Shown here in pieces: positions 22,472-35,000 of a stretch of DNA of 64,000 bases. Below the pieces are notes generated by a model. The model did not search any database. It was not told the DNA's origin and saw nothing but the letters and a program-made list of their open reading frames with translations. The position numbers were made by a program, and so were the translations under genes. This DNA is from Triglochin maritima (taxonomy: Eukaryota; Streptophyta; Magnoliopsida; Alismatales; Juncaginaceae): the NCBI GenBank assembly GCA_963682175.1, contig OY821779.1, positions 2,988,501-3,052,500 of the forward strand. The letters run 5' to 3'. Within the stretch, counting starts at the first letter, position 1, and each line of letters opens with the position of its first letter.

Positions 22472-24507
22472 TCAAGAACTGTGAAGTACACAATGATTGG
22501 TCACCTCAAGTCCACTGTCCTTCAGAACTTCATTAACCACTTCATTTATCCAGCCCCCTCTGCTCTGTTCATGTCAAGAACGCAGATAAGATCAGGATCT
22601 TAACAATAGAAGCAAACAAAATCGTCCAGGGGACCAAAACTCAACCACCAACCAACCTTTATTCCAACTGCCATGGCTGTTTTCAGCTTCATTACTTCAC
22701 CTAATCTAAGGGAACCACCTCTGTTGTCCCTGACAAATAAAACTGGGACTCCCCGAGATGATGCTAAGATCGGAATGTGCTTTGTTAACCACCTTGGAGT
22801 GCAGTCAGCAGCTAGCAATATAACCTGTAACCAGAATGTGATGCATATTGATGGTGGTTTCACAGTGGTCATTGTTTAAAAAAATCACTCAGAATGAGCA
22901 ATTTTTTCATCAGATCAAGACCATTGACTTTTTTTGTTTTGATAAGCTGACCACAGGCTAACTTAACACCAACAGGACTTTAATTAATAACTTTGATCGA
23001 ATCATTCTAGAGATACCATTAACATATTTTGAATTACGCAGTGCATTAAAAAAAGATGCCAAATAATGTCAAGATAACAGCAGTCAGCCTGGTACTCCAC
23101 TGGGATATTATCAGTCAAAAAAGACAATATTTTATGTATTGATGGAACAGGCCTCCTAAGTCATTATGCACTATAATATGGTAAATTTAGCTCTAATTCC
23201 ATGTAGTATTAAGATAACCGATGAAGCTAGAGATTGTGGTGATAGTCCCAAGCAAGCAAACTAGTCCAGTGATTCCTAGGAAGTAGGTGGTCCGGAAAAA
23301 AACATGTCCAATCAATTGCTAGATATAGTTACATTACATCTTCCTCCAGGCAGAGTTTGTTAGTTGGCGATTAAAAGTAAATATACCACTTGAAATAAAA
23401 CTCACCTGGAGCTGAACTGAAGTAGTTTTATGATTGCAGGTGATTGACTGCTCGATAACCGGACCTACAGTTCCAGATCTTGGCATTCTCTCAAGAGCCC
23501 GTGTAACGTCATTGACCCCAATGGAGAATTGTTGCTTTGATAGCAAATTTCAGACCATAAGTCGCAATAAAAAAAGAACAACACAAAACTACAATATTAA
23601 TTACTCAATGCACCTCCTAAAACTTAGCAAAATATAATGATTGCGAAAACATGAGAAAGATAACCTTGAGCCAAATCTTCTCAGGAATGCCTCCTCTCAA
23701 CTGCTTGGCCTTCTGAATCCCCCTGAATCAAATTCCAAAACTTAGCAAACTTCTAATAATAACATCATCAAACTCTTATAAGAAACACACTCGTAATCCT
23801 TATTCCTGACATTGTGCATTTTAGACTTTCTAAAACCTGTACATTTTTGCAAGTAAAAGGGAAGTCGAGCCTCCAAGATTCCACTTTTGTGTGTAAATTT
23901 ACATCCTATGTATCGTGTGTAAAGAAAACATCCTATGTTTTTAGGTATTAGCTGTGGTTCATGTTCCCCAGAACAAGTCCCGACCAAGGAAACCACGGCC
24001 CACAACGAAACAATTAGGCATTTACCAAAACCTAGTCCGTTAGTAACCAACCCAAAACCTGCACTTTTCCAACGCAATGTAGATGCGGAAAACAGACAGT
24101 CTTATAAATTCCCAGTCTTAACTCTTAAACAACACAATCTAGAAACCAAAAAAGAGGACCTTTTCACAACATCGAGAATGTCTCCAAACAAATACTAAGA
24201 TCTAACAATAAATATATTAAAAAAACGATATTTGCGATACAAGAACAATTCAGCAATCCAAAAAGAGACCTTTATCGCAAAACCAATAATCAGTTGGTAC
24301 CTGCGAAGCTTCTGCACCAAATCCGTCAACTTCTCCCCTTGGAAGCAATTCGCGTCATTCCTACGATTCAAACAACAAAAGCACCTCAAAACACAAACAA
24401 ACACATAACAACCGGAACTGTTAGGGTTCATCGGTGGAATCTCACAGTTCGTGAGAAGCGGTAGTGGGAGGAGTGGGGTTGAGGGATTTCCTCCTGTTCT
24501 TCCTCAT
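22472..24507 (-). CDS. L7Ae/L30e-family protein, RPP38/POP3-like RNase P/MRP subunit candidate
   Basis: Six exons on the minus strand join in phase to 189 residues: 24507-24446, 24360-24301, 23722-23665, 23534-23406, 22824-22657, 22564-22472. The start follows a basic MRKNRRKSLN. Motifs are IQKAKQLRGGIPEKIWLKQQ, then FSIGVNDVTRALERMP (the helix seen in L7Ae proteins that contacts K-turn RNA), and VILLAADCTPRWLTKHIPI...GVPVLFVRD, ending SGLEVTNHCV. IGVNDVTRALER is close to the equivalent segment of RPP38, the kink-turn-binding protein of RNase P and RNase MRP, which process tRNA and rRNA. NHP2-like or other L7Ae members are alternatives. It converges on NADK1 with about 515 bases between stop codons. 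The last acceptor was chosen because AGCAGAGGG keeps the frame open. Confidence 0.85.
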
Positions 24508-24804
24508 CGAAATAGTTGGGAACTTTCCCTTTTCCAAACCCTAGAAGTGGGTGTGGTCACCGGAGAGGCGAGGAAGGGGCGGTGACCAGAAGCACAGGGT
24601 TCAGGGTTTTGGAGATTGGGGTTTTTGCGTGTGAGTACTTTTACGAAAATGTATTCGTCGCTTTATATTATATTTTTTTGTGTTTGGGAACTTTTACCCC
24701 TTCATTTCACCAGTTTATTTGTTCTCTTTTGATTTGTTATATCACGTTTTTTATCTGTGAATCTGTGATTATACATTTTTTTACATTCTCAACCGTTTAA
24801 TCAA

Positions 24805-25000
24805 CTGAACTACTCAATGTCATCCGTGATTTACTTAAATCGTCTGTACCAATTATCATTTTGTCATTATCTCATTTTTACTTATTTCTACTCACAATAG
24901 ACTCTCTTCTTGTCCATACAACAACAAAAATAACCATGAAAAATAAAATCGGAGTATGAATACGGAGGTAGCAGGGGCGGTAGCCCCTGCGGTGTACGCT

Positions 25001-25034
<34 letters not shown>

Positions 25035-25465
25035 ACAAAGACGTTTTTTTTGTTTCGACGCCCTATTATTGTACTCCGGACATTGATCTGTTTAGTCATT
25101 TATTTTTACGTTTGTGTTTTTTTTCCACCACGTCACCACTGAAATCTTAAAACGGAACCTGAAATAATTTGAAATAACACACCATATAAAATAAAATAAA
25201 AGGATGAGTGGGGTGGTCTGACTTAGACGCCTTCCCAATTGGGGGGTGCTTTTTGCAGACGCCCCGCCTGATTTTTTTTTTTAGTTCGTCAGATTCAGAC
25301 GATTCGGTAGACATTTCTTTGGTGTTGACCCTGGTAGAGTGAGCAAAACTCAGAGATAAGTTTTTTTAAAAGACGGGACGAAATGTGTATTAATGGAAAA
25401 TGAATGACAAAATGATAATTGACGCTGACGATTTAAGTAATTTGCGGACGATGAATATAACCCCC
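24805..25465. mobile_element. Foldback/hAT-like element, old copy (copy A)
   Basis: Outer inverted repeats pair 24805-24880 with 25395-25465; both contain TTACTTAAATCGTC followed by AATTATCATTTTGTCATT on their own strand. The same terminal block occurs in copies B (27661-28635) and C (34124-35401). Internal phrases AATAACACACCATATA and GTTGACCCTGGTAG/GTGAGCAAAACTCAG match copy C. The flanking octamers TTAATCAA and TTAACTGA match at 5 of 8 positions and differ only by transitions, as expected of a decayed TSD. It contains a C31 homopolymer. Confidence 0.65.
25004..25034. repeat. Homopolymer C31
   Basis: Thirty-one consecutive cytosines inside copy A of the foldback family, next to a GC hairpin (GCAGGGGCGGTAGCCCCTGC). 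The length is likely polymorphic and uncertain in the assembly. Confidence 0.9.
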
Positions 25466-25473
25466 TTAACTGA

Positions 25474-26915
25474 TGGACATTTCTTGTTTGCATGTGAATT
25501 ATGACAAGGATCTATGCTACTTGTTATTTGCTAATAGACAAGGACAACGTGTACAAACAACAAAATTTGAGTTCTAACATATTCCACGAAATGCACAAAT
25601 AACAGTAATTTGGTCAAAGTGAAACTGAATTCTACTAGTTTCTGTTTTCTTTTGGTTTCCTGTTGACCACAGAATCCATTTTCTAACAATTTCTTATGCG
25701 CAAATATGCCCTTAGATTGGAAGTCACGGAATCACCGGAGCCAATAACTTGAGGAAGTACTTTTGCAAGTCACTCAATGTTGGGTTTTAAACCTCCTACA
25801 TTGTAAGGGTGACTAAGTAATTTTTCGACATGTTGCTGCCAATTTTAGTGTTTTAAGATTTAAAACTATTATTATGGGCAAGGCAAGTGACTTATTTCTG
25901 TAGTCATAAGAGTTTGGATTTTTTTCTTCCAAAAAAGAACTCATGTTTTTCAATGCTAATACAATTTAGGTTCGTTAATTAAAAAACATGTGGAAGTGGA
26001 ATGCATCACCTAGAAAAATGAAAAATAATAGCTCTCATTCCACTTGTACAAACCCATGTTTTATGGGGGAAAATCTATGTACTTTAACATTTTGGTTCAT
26101 GAGTTAGGCTGAATCTTTAGGTCGTTTTAGGGTTTCCTGTGGTATTTGTTGACAATTAAGTTATGAAAATAGATTGACATTGTCAAGTTGTTAGGGTCCA
26201 ATCATGTTTCAAAATCAAATATCATATTCACATGATGTAATGACCATATAAATATCAAGTGTTTATTCTACTTTGTACGACGGATGACTTCTAAAGTTTG
26301 GAATGTAGCTCGACCTACACCGGACTTCTTGGTATCAAAATGATGACAACAACAACGATATCATAACAAGTTAACAATATATAATACCATAATATCACAT
26401 GGGCTAATAACTAGAGTTTACTATGGTTTATATGTTTTCAGATATTTAGACAGCTTTTCTTTTCCAAGCCCCCTAGACCTAGATTATACATGATACAGAA
26501 AATGTCAGTGAAGTAAGTTTTGTTCTATACGAAGTTTGGTGTTTAGATGAATTAATTTTATATATCTTCCAACATTGTAAAATTGCTAAACAGTCGTATG
26601 TCAATATGAATAATTTGAGAAATTCTATGAGTTCCAACTTATCATTATCATTATCATTATTGTAAACCTTTAAAATCAGATTGATACATGAAATTATCAC
26701 AAGCAAAAACTGTGCCCCCGAACTTTGTTTGAGCTGGAGGTGTGACATGGAAAAATATCTTAGGTAATGTTCCTGAACCTCCATTTGTCCTTTTATACCA
26801 CTGTTGTGGTGCCTTTGGTTTCAAATGACCCAACATTCCACATGCCGAAAACAGCCCAATCGTAAGGGTTGGTAGGACCCGTTTGATATTTACGATTATG
26901 TTTAATCTGGAAGGG
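25474..26915. other. Intergenic stretch, nothing recognised
   Basis: AT-rich sequence with a short ATTATC microsatellite near 26638-26660. I see no gene. A 101-codon open frame on the minus strand (26479-26784) has no recognisable domain and is rejected. Confidence 0.5.
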
Positions 26916-26919
26916 AAAA

Positions 26920-27366
26920 ATTAAATGTACATTTGATTTCACTTTGTACTTTTAAACTTAAAAAATGTAACAATTACACTCATTCTCTTTTGTTACATTT
27001 TTGCATCCTTAAACTTTAAAAATCATTATTTAAACATCTCATTCACTATATTTTTTATAATTTTTGCATTGAATCGAATTGGAGGTCAAATATTGTTCAA
27101 TTTTAGGTCGAATTTAATATCAATCTGACCCAAAATTTGAACTATATCTAACCTCTGATTCAATATGAACTTTAATATAAAGTTAGTATTTACAGTGTAT
27201 TAGAGATACAATACAAAAAATCGAAAAAAAAAGAAAATGAGTGTTTAAATAATGAATTTTTAAAGTTTAATAGGTAAAGTGTTACAAAATGAAAGTTTAA
27301 GATGGAGTAATTGTTACATTTTTAAAGTTGAATGATGCAAAAGAAATCAATGTATACTTTGTAGGG
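26920..27366. mobile_element. MITE-like inverted-repeat element
   Basis: The two ends are inverted relatives. The left has CTTTGTAC, AATGTAACAATTACACTC and CTTTAAAAATCATTATTTAAAC. The right, on the opposite strand, has CTACAAAGTATAC, AATGTAACAATTACTCCA and CTTTAAAAATTCATTATTTAAAC. The repeat runs about 170 bp per arm with a short AT-rich loop. There is no coding sequence and I could not fix the exact ends or a TSD. Confidence 0.6.
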
Positions 27367-27660
27367 CAAACTGGAATTAACACAAAATTAAATTCCAATT
27401 TTAGCAACATGAGTCGTTGCGGTTGGTTGAATGTATGAAATCATACTTTCAAGTCTTGGGATCAAACTAACAGTGTGCACAAAAAATACAACTCAGGTAC
27501 CAAGTATTATGTCACCTTCAATTTGTAATCACAACTCGTCTCACAAAGTGGGGCGGAGTCTAGGAAATTTTGGGTTATTAGAAAAACTCTAGCAACCTAA
27601 GAAAAACATCATTGTATTTGGTATTTCTCCTGGAGACCCCTCTTTTTCCCATTTTATTAA

Positions 27661-28635
27661 CTGAATTGCTAAACATCGCCCCAAAATTACTTAAATCGTC
27701 CCTTGAAATTACCATTTTGCCTTTCTCTCATTTCTACTGCTATAACGCGACATTTTACCCTCCTATCACACATCTCTCTTCATATTCCTCTTATAATCAT
27801 AAAAAATAATGTTTTGGAGGTCAGTATTGAACCAACGAACGCCCCAGTGTACTTGAATCTGGTAAAATATCTAACATCTTTTTAATAAAAAAATAATAAT
27901 AAATAATAAAAAAAATTACGGGCGTCCGACGGAGCCGCCCCCACGTAGGAGGGGGCGTCTGGCTAAGACGCCTCCCCCATGGGGGAGGCGTTTTACCCAG
28001 ACGCCTTACCCATCGGGTAGGCGTTTTACCCAGACGCCTTACCGATCGGGTAGGCGTCTGTGTAAGACGCCTCCCCCATTGGGGAGGCGTCTTAGCCAGA
28101 CGCCCCCTCCTACGTGGGGGCGGCTCCGTCGGACGCCCGTAATTTTTTATTATTTTTTATTATTTTTTTAAAAAAATAATTGATTATAAATTTAGATAAT
28201 TGTTAAATTAATTAATTAATAAGTTAATAATGTTAAATTAATTAGTTAATAAGTTAATAATGGTTGAGGCGTCTTAGCGAGACGCTTAGACCATGGTATA
28301 GGCGTCTGGCTAAGACGCCTGGACCATCGTGGAGGCGTCTGGATAAGACGCCTCAACCATGGTGGAGGCGTCTTAGCCAGACGCCTCCACGATGGTGCAG
28401 GCGTCTTAGCCAGACGCCCGAGTCGGAAAAAAAAAATCTGTCTCCGTTACTTCGCCTGATCTAGGTGTTTCGCCAGACATTTTCGTGGTGTTGGTACTAG
28501 GAATGTTAGTAAAACTGAGTCAAAAACCTTGTTTAAAGACACGGGACGATCTGGGTATTAAATATATTGTTAAGGGCAATTTGGTAATTTCAAGGGACGA
28601 TTTAAGTAGTTTTGGGGCGACGTTTAGTAGTTCCC
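27661..28635. mobile_element. Foldback/hAT-like element (copy B, 975 bp), 8-bp TSD
   Basis: The octamer TTTATTAA is present on both sides (27653-27660 and 28636-28643). The terminal repeats are CTGAATTGCTAAACATCGCCCC and, on the opposite strand, GGGAACTACTAAACGTCGCCCC, each followed by AAATTACTTAAATCGTCCCTTG or near. Two clusters of GGCGTCTGG..AAGACGCC hairpins lie inside (27915-28143 and 28264-28420), separated by an AT-rich TTAATTAATTAATAAG segment. The 8-bp TSD fits hAT or a related superfamily. No transposase is encoded. Confidence 0.82.
27915..28143. repeat. Long inverted repeat/hairpin in copy B
   Basis: Arms of about 70 bp (27915-27985 and 28073-28143) are almost perfectly complementary. 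They start ATTACGGGCGTCCGACGGAG and return as CTCCGTCGGACGCCCGTAAT. Between them are smaller palindromes such as GGCGTTTTACCCAGACGCC, so the whole block could form a branched cruciform. Confidence 0.88.
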
Positions 28636-28643
28636 TTTATTAA

Positions 28644-31050
28644 TCAAGTAGTTTTCTAAATCTTAAACTAGCCAACAGTAGGATTATAGGATACTTCATA
28701 ATACTTTTCGTTGTTGGATCATTTTTTGTAAGTGAGATATACTCTCTGTGATTTATATATTAGCAAGTTGTAAGGTGCAGTGCACCCACACCAACATTTA
28801 TCATGAAATCATTCTGACAAGAGATTTTTATATTTACTACCATAAGTGATGAGTGCATCCCAACCAATGAGTTTCATTAGTACCTTAACTTAAAAGGTTT
28901 AGCAAGGTGATGTGAAACAGTTGGAATTATTTGGTGTTTACCACAAAAGAGAAGATTCTTTGATTTGCATGGGGGGAGGGGAACTATATTCTGAGAGTTG
29001 CATGAAAAATGAGAAGAAGGCATGTGAGGTTTTTATTTATTTATTTCCTCAAAAACATAAAAAAATTGTGAGGAAATTGTCATATTTGGTCTATCAGTTT
29101 TTAGTCTGGTGTTCCTTTTGGAAATATCGACTAAATGACACCACATCCAGTGGTAGGAATTTTTTTAAGTGGGGCCAATATAAATTACAAATAAATTTCT
29201 TATTTTGAGGAGACAATTTTACCAAATCACCATAAAATATACGTGTCAAAACTCAATTACATTTTACTTGGTTGGGTCGAAATGCCATTTTACTTGTCAT
29301 ATTTCCATTACATCGGGTTCAAATTTAATAATTTTAGGTATAACTACTTCCGATTTGAAACCCAACTCTATGATATAAGCAAATATCAAAAGTTACTGAG
29401 GCTCATGGTCCGCAACTGACCATATCATAATGTAAAATTAAATTTTAACACGTAATTCATGATGTAAAAATTCATGATTTCAACACTAATAACACGTAAC
29501 TGAAATGAAGTACCAACACAACACATGTGTTTCTCTTTAATTAAAAGTGTCACAGCAATAACAGTTAAATGTTTCAACTAAAAATTACTCCAACTGCTAT
29601 TATGGTATGAAAGTGGCAGACTTTGGATCCCCAACCCCCAACCCATCTTTTGTTGACATGTTACTCGTGTCGTCCTTCCATTCCAGTCTTCTAGTAGTCT
29701 GTCTGATCTCTCAATACTTACTCCCATAACCCCCCTAGTATAGTGGAGATTATCGAGAATTTGAAATCATATTCTCATCTAACTATTTAGATTGAATCTT
29801 CACTAATCACGCACAAAATAAAAAAACATATCAGAGACCAAATGTTGACCCACTTTCAGTTTAGAACCACTTAAAATGGGTGTCAGAATTTCTCATATGT
29901 TTTGTTTAAAAAAAAAGACACTCTCACTTTAGTCCAAAAATAAAAACAAGGTTGATTAGGAGCATGTTCCAATGTTTGCGGGGGCTGCTCAACTCTCCTA
30001 ATCACAAAATTTGGTTGGTTGAATCCAATTCCCACACCCTCTTAAGTCTGATGAGAGTATTGGGTTTGGATTTGGCACCTTTTTAGTTCTGTGCTACAAT
30101 TTCCATAATTGGATGTTTCCTTTTGTGTGAAATGATTCAGTGGTCCCTTTTCACTTTTTTTTTATTTTAAAAACGGTCTCAGCTGCCATGCCACCACATG
30201 AGAGGTAGACTTGACGAGTTTGGTGTATTATTTTCGTATCATGTCCTTGAATACATCAAAGAAAAGTACGTGTGGATGTCCTAAACTCGATCCATAAATA
30301 CTAACATTTGCCAACCTATATCTTAGGGTAAATTATAGTTAATTATCCTCAATTACGCCTTTATATTAGAGATATTTGTAAGCTCTGAAAAATTAGAGAA
30401 AAGCATAAAATTAGTTTAACTCCCTAAGCAGAGCTGACTTTCCGACGTATTTTAAAACTCGATACTTGCTTTGCCATGTGTTTGTCTTTGCATTTAACTA
30501 TGTTTACTGCTTTATTTTAGGAATGCAACGTTTGTTTCCAACTTACCATATGATATAACATCCAGAAGATAGCCAAGCATTCTTGATGTTTATCCATAAA
30601 TCTCAATATAATAGCCATTTGTTCTAATCGACACGTCGCATGCTTAGATTTAGAGATGGTAATATAAACAACAAAAGGCCAAAAGAGGACAGCTCAGTCA
30701 AGTTTGAGATGAGAAAAAATAGCATCGCATTCACATTAAATAGAACAAACAGTAAATATAAATTTTACCAGGAAAAGTAGGGTTGTAAAGTTGAATTGGT
30801 TAATGCATGCAGTCTGTGTTGGTGGCTATATTTTTTTTTTTTAATTCACAAAGTGAACATTAAACCTTGATAGTAATATTCTATTTGCAATTTAAACACA
30901 AACTTTCCAGATATAACATTTAGGTATCACCAAACGTCAAAATTCAAGTGCAGGGCAAAATATTTAGTACCTAAAGTCCAAAATTTGCCCACGTTAGAAT
31001 TCATCGTGCACATTAATCCAAGAGATTCACGATCGTCATGCTTGACATAT
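28644..31050. other. Intergenic stretch, nothing recognised
   Basis: AT-rich sequence without any recognisable gene. A 98-codon open frame at 28912-29208 and a fragment near 30328 (GGGTAAATTATAGTTAATTA, like the end of a MITE) were noticed but cannot be supported further. Confidence 0.45.
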
Positions 31051-31058
31051 AAATATTA

Positions 31059-31525
31059 GTGTTAATTGTAGTTTATCTCTCATCTTTAGGCTTGATTGCA
31101 CATTGCATTCGGAACCTTTGAAACAATGCATTTACCTCTTGATCTTTCAAATATTGACATTTTATCCTTTCGTTAGCTTCTATTAATTTTTTACCGTTAA
31201 GTTAATTTGTTTCCCATTTGAACGGTGCATTTACTCGAATACTCTACATTCTAAAACCAAAAAAACACAATCCGACTTAAATACCAAGTAACAACTTGTT
31301 AATTGTCACTTACTCAACTTGACCCACTTTTGATCTATTGTAATGAATTTGATTAGATGGTAGTTTAAGAAGATTTTTTGATTTAACGGTAAAAAACAAT
31401 AAAAGTGGAAGACGAGGTAAATTGCCAACACCTGAAAAGTTAAGAGCGTAAATGCAACAACTTAAATCTCAATGATGAAGTGTACAACCAAAACTAAAGA
31501 CATAAGGACAAACTACAATTAACCC
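31059..31525. mobile_element. MITE (467 bp) with GTTAATTGTAGTTT inverted ends
   Basis: The left end GTGTTAATTGTAGTTTATC and the right end on the opposite strand GGGTTAATTGTAGTTTGTCC match closely, and similarity continues through CATCTTTAGGCTTGATTGCACA versus TGTCTTTAGTTTTGGTTGTACA. The flanking 9-mers TAAATATTA and TTAATTTTA match at 6 of 9, which may be a decayed 9-bp TSD as in Mutator-like MITEs. It lies about 500 bp upstream of the polygalacturonase transcript. Confidence 0.65.
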
Positions 31526-32019
31526 TTAATTTTACCATGACATCTAAAATTCAACTTTCTTGTAGACAGTGTTGAGTGTTTAGATGAAAGTGTTAAAGTG
31601 TGTTTGTATAAAGTAAAAACCGAGGGATATTTTGATAAATTACCCGAACCCAAAAATCAAAATGTAATTGTCTTGTTTAATTATGCTGTAACCGTACATA
31701 GAAATGTCTGTTCTGTTCAGTTCTGTTCCTTGTCACCGAAATCAAAAGCGGAAAAAAAAACCCAGAAAAATCCAGCTAAGATTTGACCCATCAAAACCCC
31801 CCCGTTCATGTGCAGATCTGTTCTCGTTCCCAACTCATCCTCCTGATTTGAGGTGACTCACCAGTCGGAGAAGACAGACAGAGAGAGAAGAAGAAAAAGC
31901 TCACATTTTTCTCCCCCAAAAAACGATCACCAATTGCGTTTTTTTCTTCCGGAAGTCTAAAGTCCATTTCAGCTGTTGGGTTGTTAGATAAGCGGGATTA
32001 GATCTTAGTTGCGGCTGTT

Positions 32020-35000
32020 ATGGGAAGATCCATGATTGCTGCCTTTGATTTGGTTTGTCCGGTTCTCTCTTCCCAAAAAGATTTCATCTTTTTTTTATTT
32101 TTAAACTGGGCAATTTGATTTTAGTTTGGTTTGGAATGTGGATGTGAACATTTATGTTGCAAATTAGGTTTAGGGTTGGAATTTCTCATTCTTTAGAATT
32201 ATTATTATTCTTAAGAAAATTGTGTGCTTATGTGAGAACTGAGATTGAGAATCTACCATAATACCAAAAGGGTGTTCTCTTTGGGATCTAATATTATGTG
32301 AATTGCAGCAAGATCTGTTTATGTTTGAGTTCTCACTGTTTTCTTTTTCTTTTTCCATGGCAATGATTCCGAATAATTTAAAGATGTCAAATTGTGGAAT
32401 CATAAATTTATATCTCAAGCTTAACTAGAAGTGATCCTTAAACCTTGATTACGTCTATACAAGTTGTTTCTGATTTGATTTGTGTGTGTGTCTCTGTGTT
32501 CTTCAGATATTAGCTGTGGTTTTGGTTCTATCAACACTAAATGGGGCAAAATCCCTCAGCCCAAATTGCAAGGAGGAAGTATTTGATACGTATCGGCCAC
32601 ACAGCGTGACCATAACCGAGTTTGGCGCTGTTGGTGATGGTGTCACCCTCAACACGAAAGCATTTCAAAATGCCATATTTTATCTTAATTCTTTTTCCGA
32701 CAAAGGAGGAGCACAGCTTTTCGTTCCTGCTGGGAGGTGGCTGACAGGAAGTTTCAACCTCATTAGCCATCTCACTTTGTCTTTGGACAAGGATGCTGTA
32801 ATTCTTGGGTCCATGGTGAGGATTGATCGACAATAAGAAGAGCACCTTGCTGTTTTGATATTATGGTGTAATAATTATTGTTATAACCACACACACACAA
32901 CTGTGGTATAGTCACGTTTGAAGATTTATTAGATAATCCATTTTTTGTAGGATTCTAGCGATTGGCCAATTATCGATCCGTTACCGTCCTATGGCCGGGG
33001 CAGGGAGCTGCCAGGTGGACGGCATCAAAGCCTCATTTATGGATACAATCTTACTGATGTTGTTATAACAGGTTAGACATCTCTGGCTATTGACCCATCA
33101 ACTAACTAATAATTGTTTTTGATTCATGGATGTTATTTTGTCGATGAAATTCTAAATAGCAAGGATATGAGCCACTTCTATTGTTATCTATTTTTTTCCG
33201 GAAGGACTATTATGTTGTTTCCCCCCAATTGACGTGTTTTTCTACCGGTTCCAGGTGGCAATGGAACTGTTGATGGACAAGGTAGAATTTGGTGGGAAAA
33301 GTTCCATAATGGTACGTTGGAGCACACTCGACCACATCTTGTCGAGCTCATGGATTCTACTGAGGTGGTGATATCCAATTTGACGTTCAGCAATTCCCCT
33401 TTTTGGGCCATTCACCCTGTATATTGCAGGTTCGTTCCCTAAAAGGGATTTTGTTGCTTTCCTCATATAACTACTATTAATTAAGTGCACAAGTGGAGTT
33501 TGGTGTGCTAGGATGTAGTTGAGACTGTTTTTGGTGGTGATGAACAGCCAAGTCCTTGTACGAGATGTCACCATTACGGCTCCTCCTTATTCACCAAATA
33601 CTGACGGCATTGATCCTGGTAGGTGCAGTGGTTTTTGAATTTCATACCTGGCAATTATTTTCTAATTTATTTTAATTCAATGATGCTGAAACGCTTTAAA
33701 AACAATGCCAATTTCCTTTGCATTTTCGTTACCCGATTATTTAATTTTGGTTTTGCATATCATTAGTATTATGTGTTCATCTTTCTCAATAACCGTGAAT
33801 TTCTTTTTTTCTTTTTTTATCTGATGCTTTTACAGTTTCACCATAAACATTCATGCATTGCATTTGCCAAGAATCCTGTCGCTTGCTCTTTTCTTATAGA
33901 ACATCAAAGCTTACATGTACATGGTTATGGCAGTCTGGCCAATGAACTGATGCTGTGAAGCAGCAGCACTTGTTGCTATTGCATGGATGTTGTAATCAAT
34001 TTATTTCTGAAATCATAGTTTCCAGAGATATCTCTAGTGCATGCCAATGCTCAAACTATTTTAAGATCTAGTAGAAAGTGTTACTTTTCATTCATGTCTC
34101 ATCTACTAAGTTCCATTTTTTAACTGAATTGCTAAACATCGTCCTAAAATTACTTAAATCGTCCCTTGAAATTACCATTTTGTCATTCTCTCATTTCTAC
34201 TGCTATAACACGACATTTTACCCTCCTATCACACATCTCTCTTCATATTCATCTTATAATCATAAAAAATAATGTTTTGGAGGTCAGTAATGAACCAACG
34301 AACGCCCCAGTGTACTCGAATCTGGTAAAATATCTAACATCTTTTTAATAAAAAAATAATAAAAAATTACGGGCGTCCGACGGAGCCGGTCCTACGTAGG
34401 AGGGGGCGTCTGGCTAAGACGCCTCCCCCATGGGGGAGGCGTTTTACCCAGACGCTCTGCCCTTGGGACAGGCGTCTGTGGAAGACGCCTCCCCCATTGG
34501 GGAGACGTCTTAGCCAGACGCCCCCTCCTACGTGGGGGCGGTTCCGTCGGACGCCCATAATTTTTTATTATTTTTTAAAAAAGATAATTGATTATAAATT
34601 TAGATAATTGTTAAATTAATTAATTAATAAGTTAATAATTACTATATTCGGATGACTGATACCCCTTCGGTACACCGAAAATTCAAAAAATTCCAGATCC
34701 AACAATTTCAAAATCCAAAAAATTTCCAAGGGGCGCTGCCCCCTTGCTACCCCCGCCACCTCACCGGCGAGGTGAAATGCCGCTCGCTCACCGGAGAGCG
34801 AGACCCCCGAACGACCTGTCGAGTTGGTATTTGTAAGTCAGGATGATTTACCACCGGAGGATTTTGGATCTTAAAAAATGTTGGATCTGAAAATTATTTG
34901 AATCTTCATCACTTGCAAAAAACTCATTGTAATCCGACCGGTTACCACCGAAAACTTGCAAAAAACGTCAAATAATTTGAGATAACACACCGTATAATTT

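Noticed and set aside
28264..28464. 66-codon RRLSQTP-repeat frame
   Set aside because: Translation of the GGCGTCTTAGCCAGACGCC hairpin repeats of foldback copy B.
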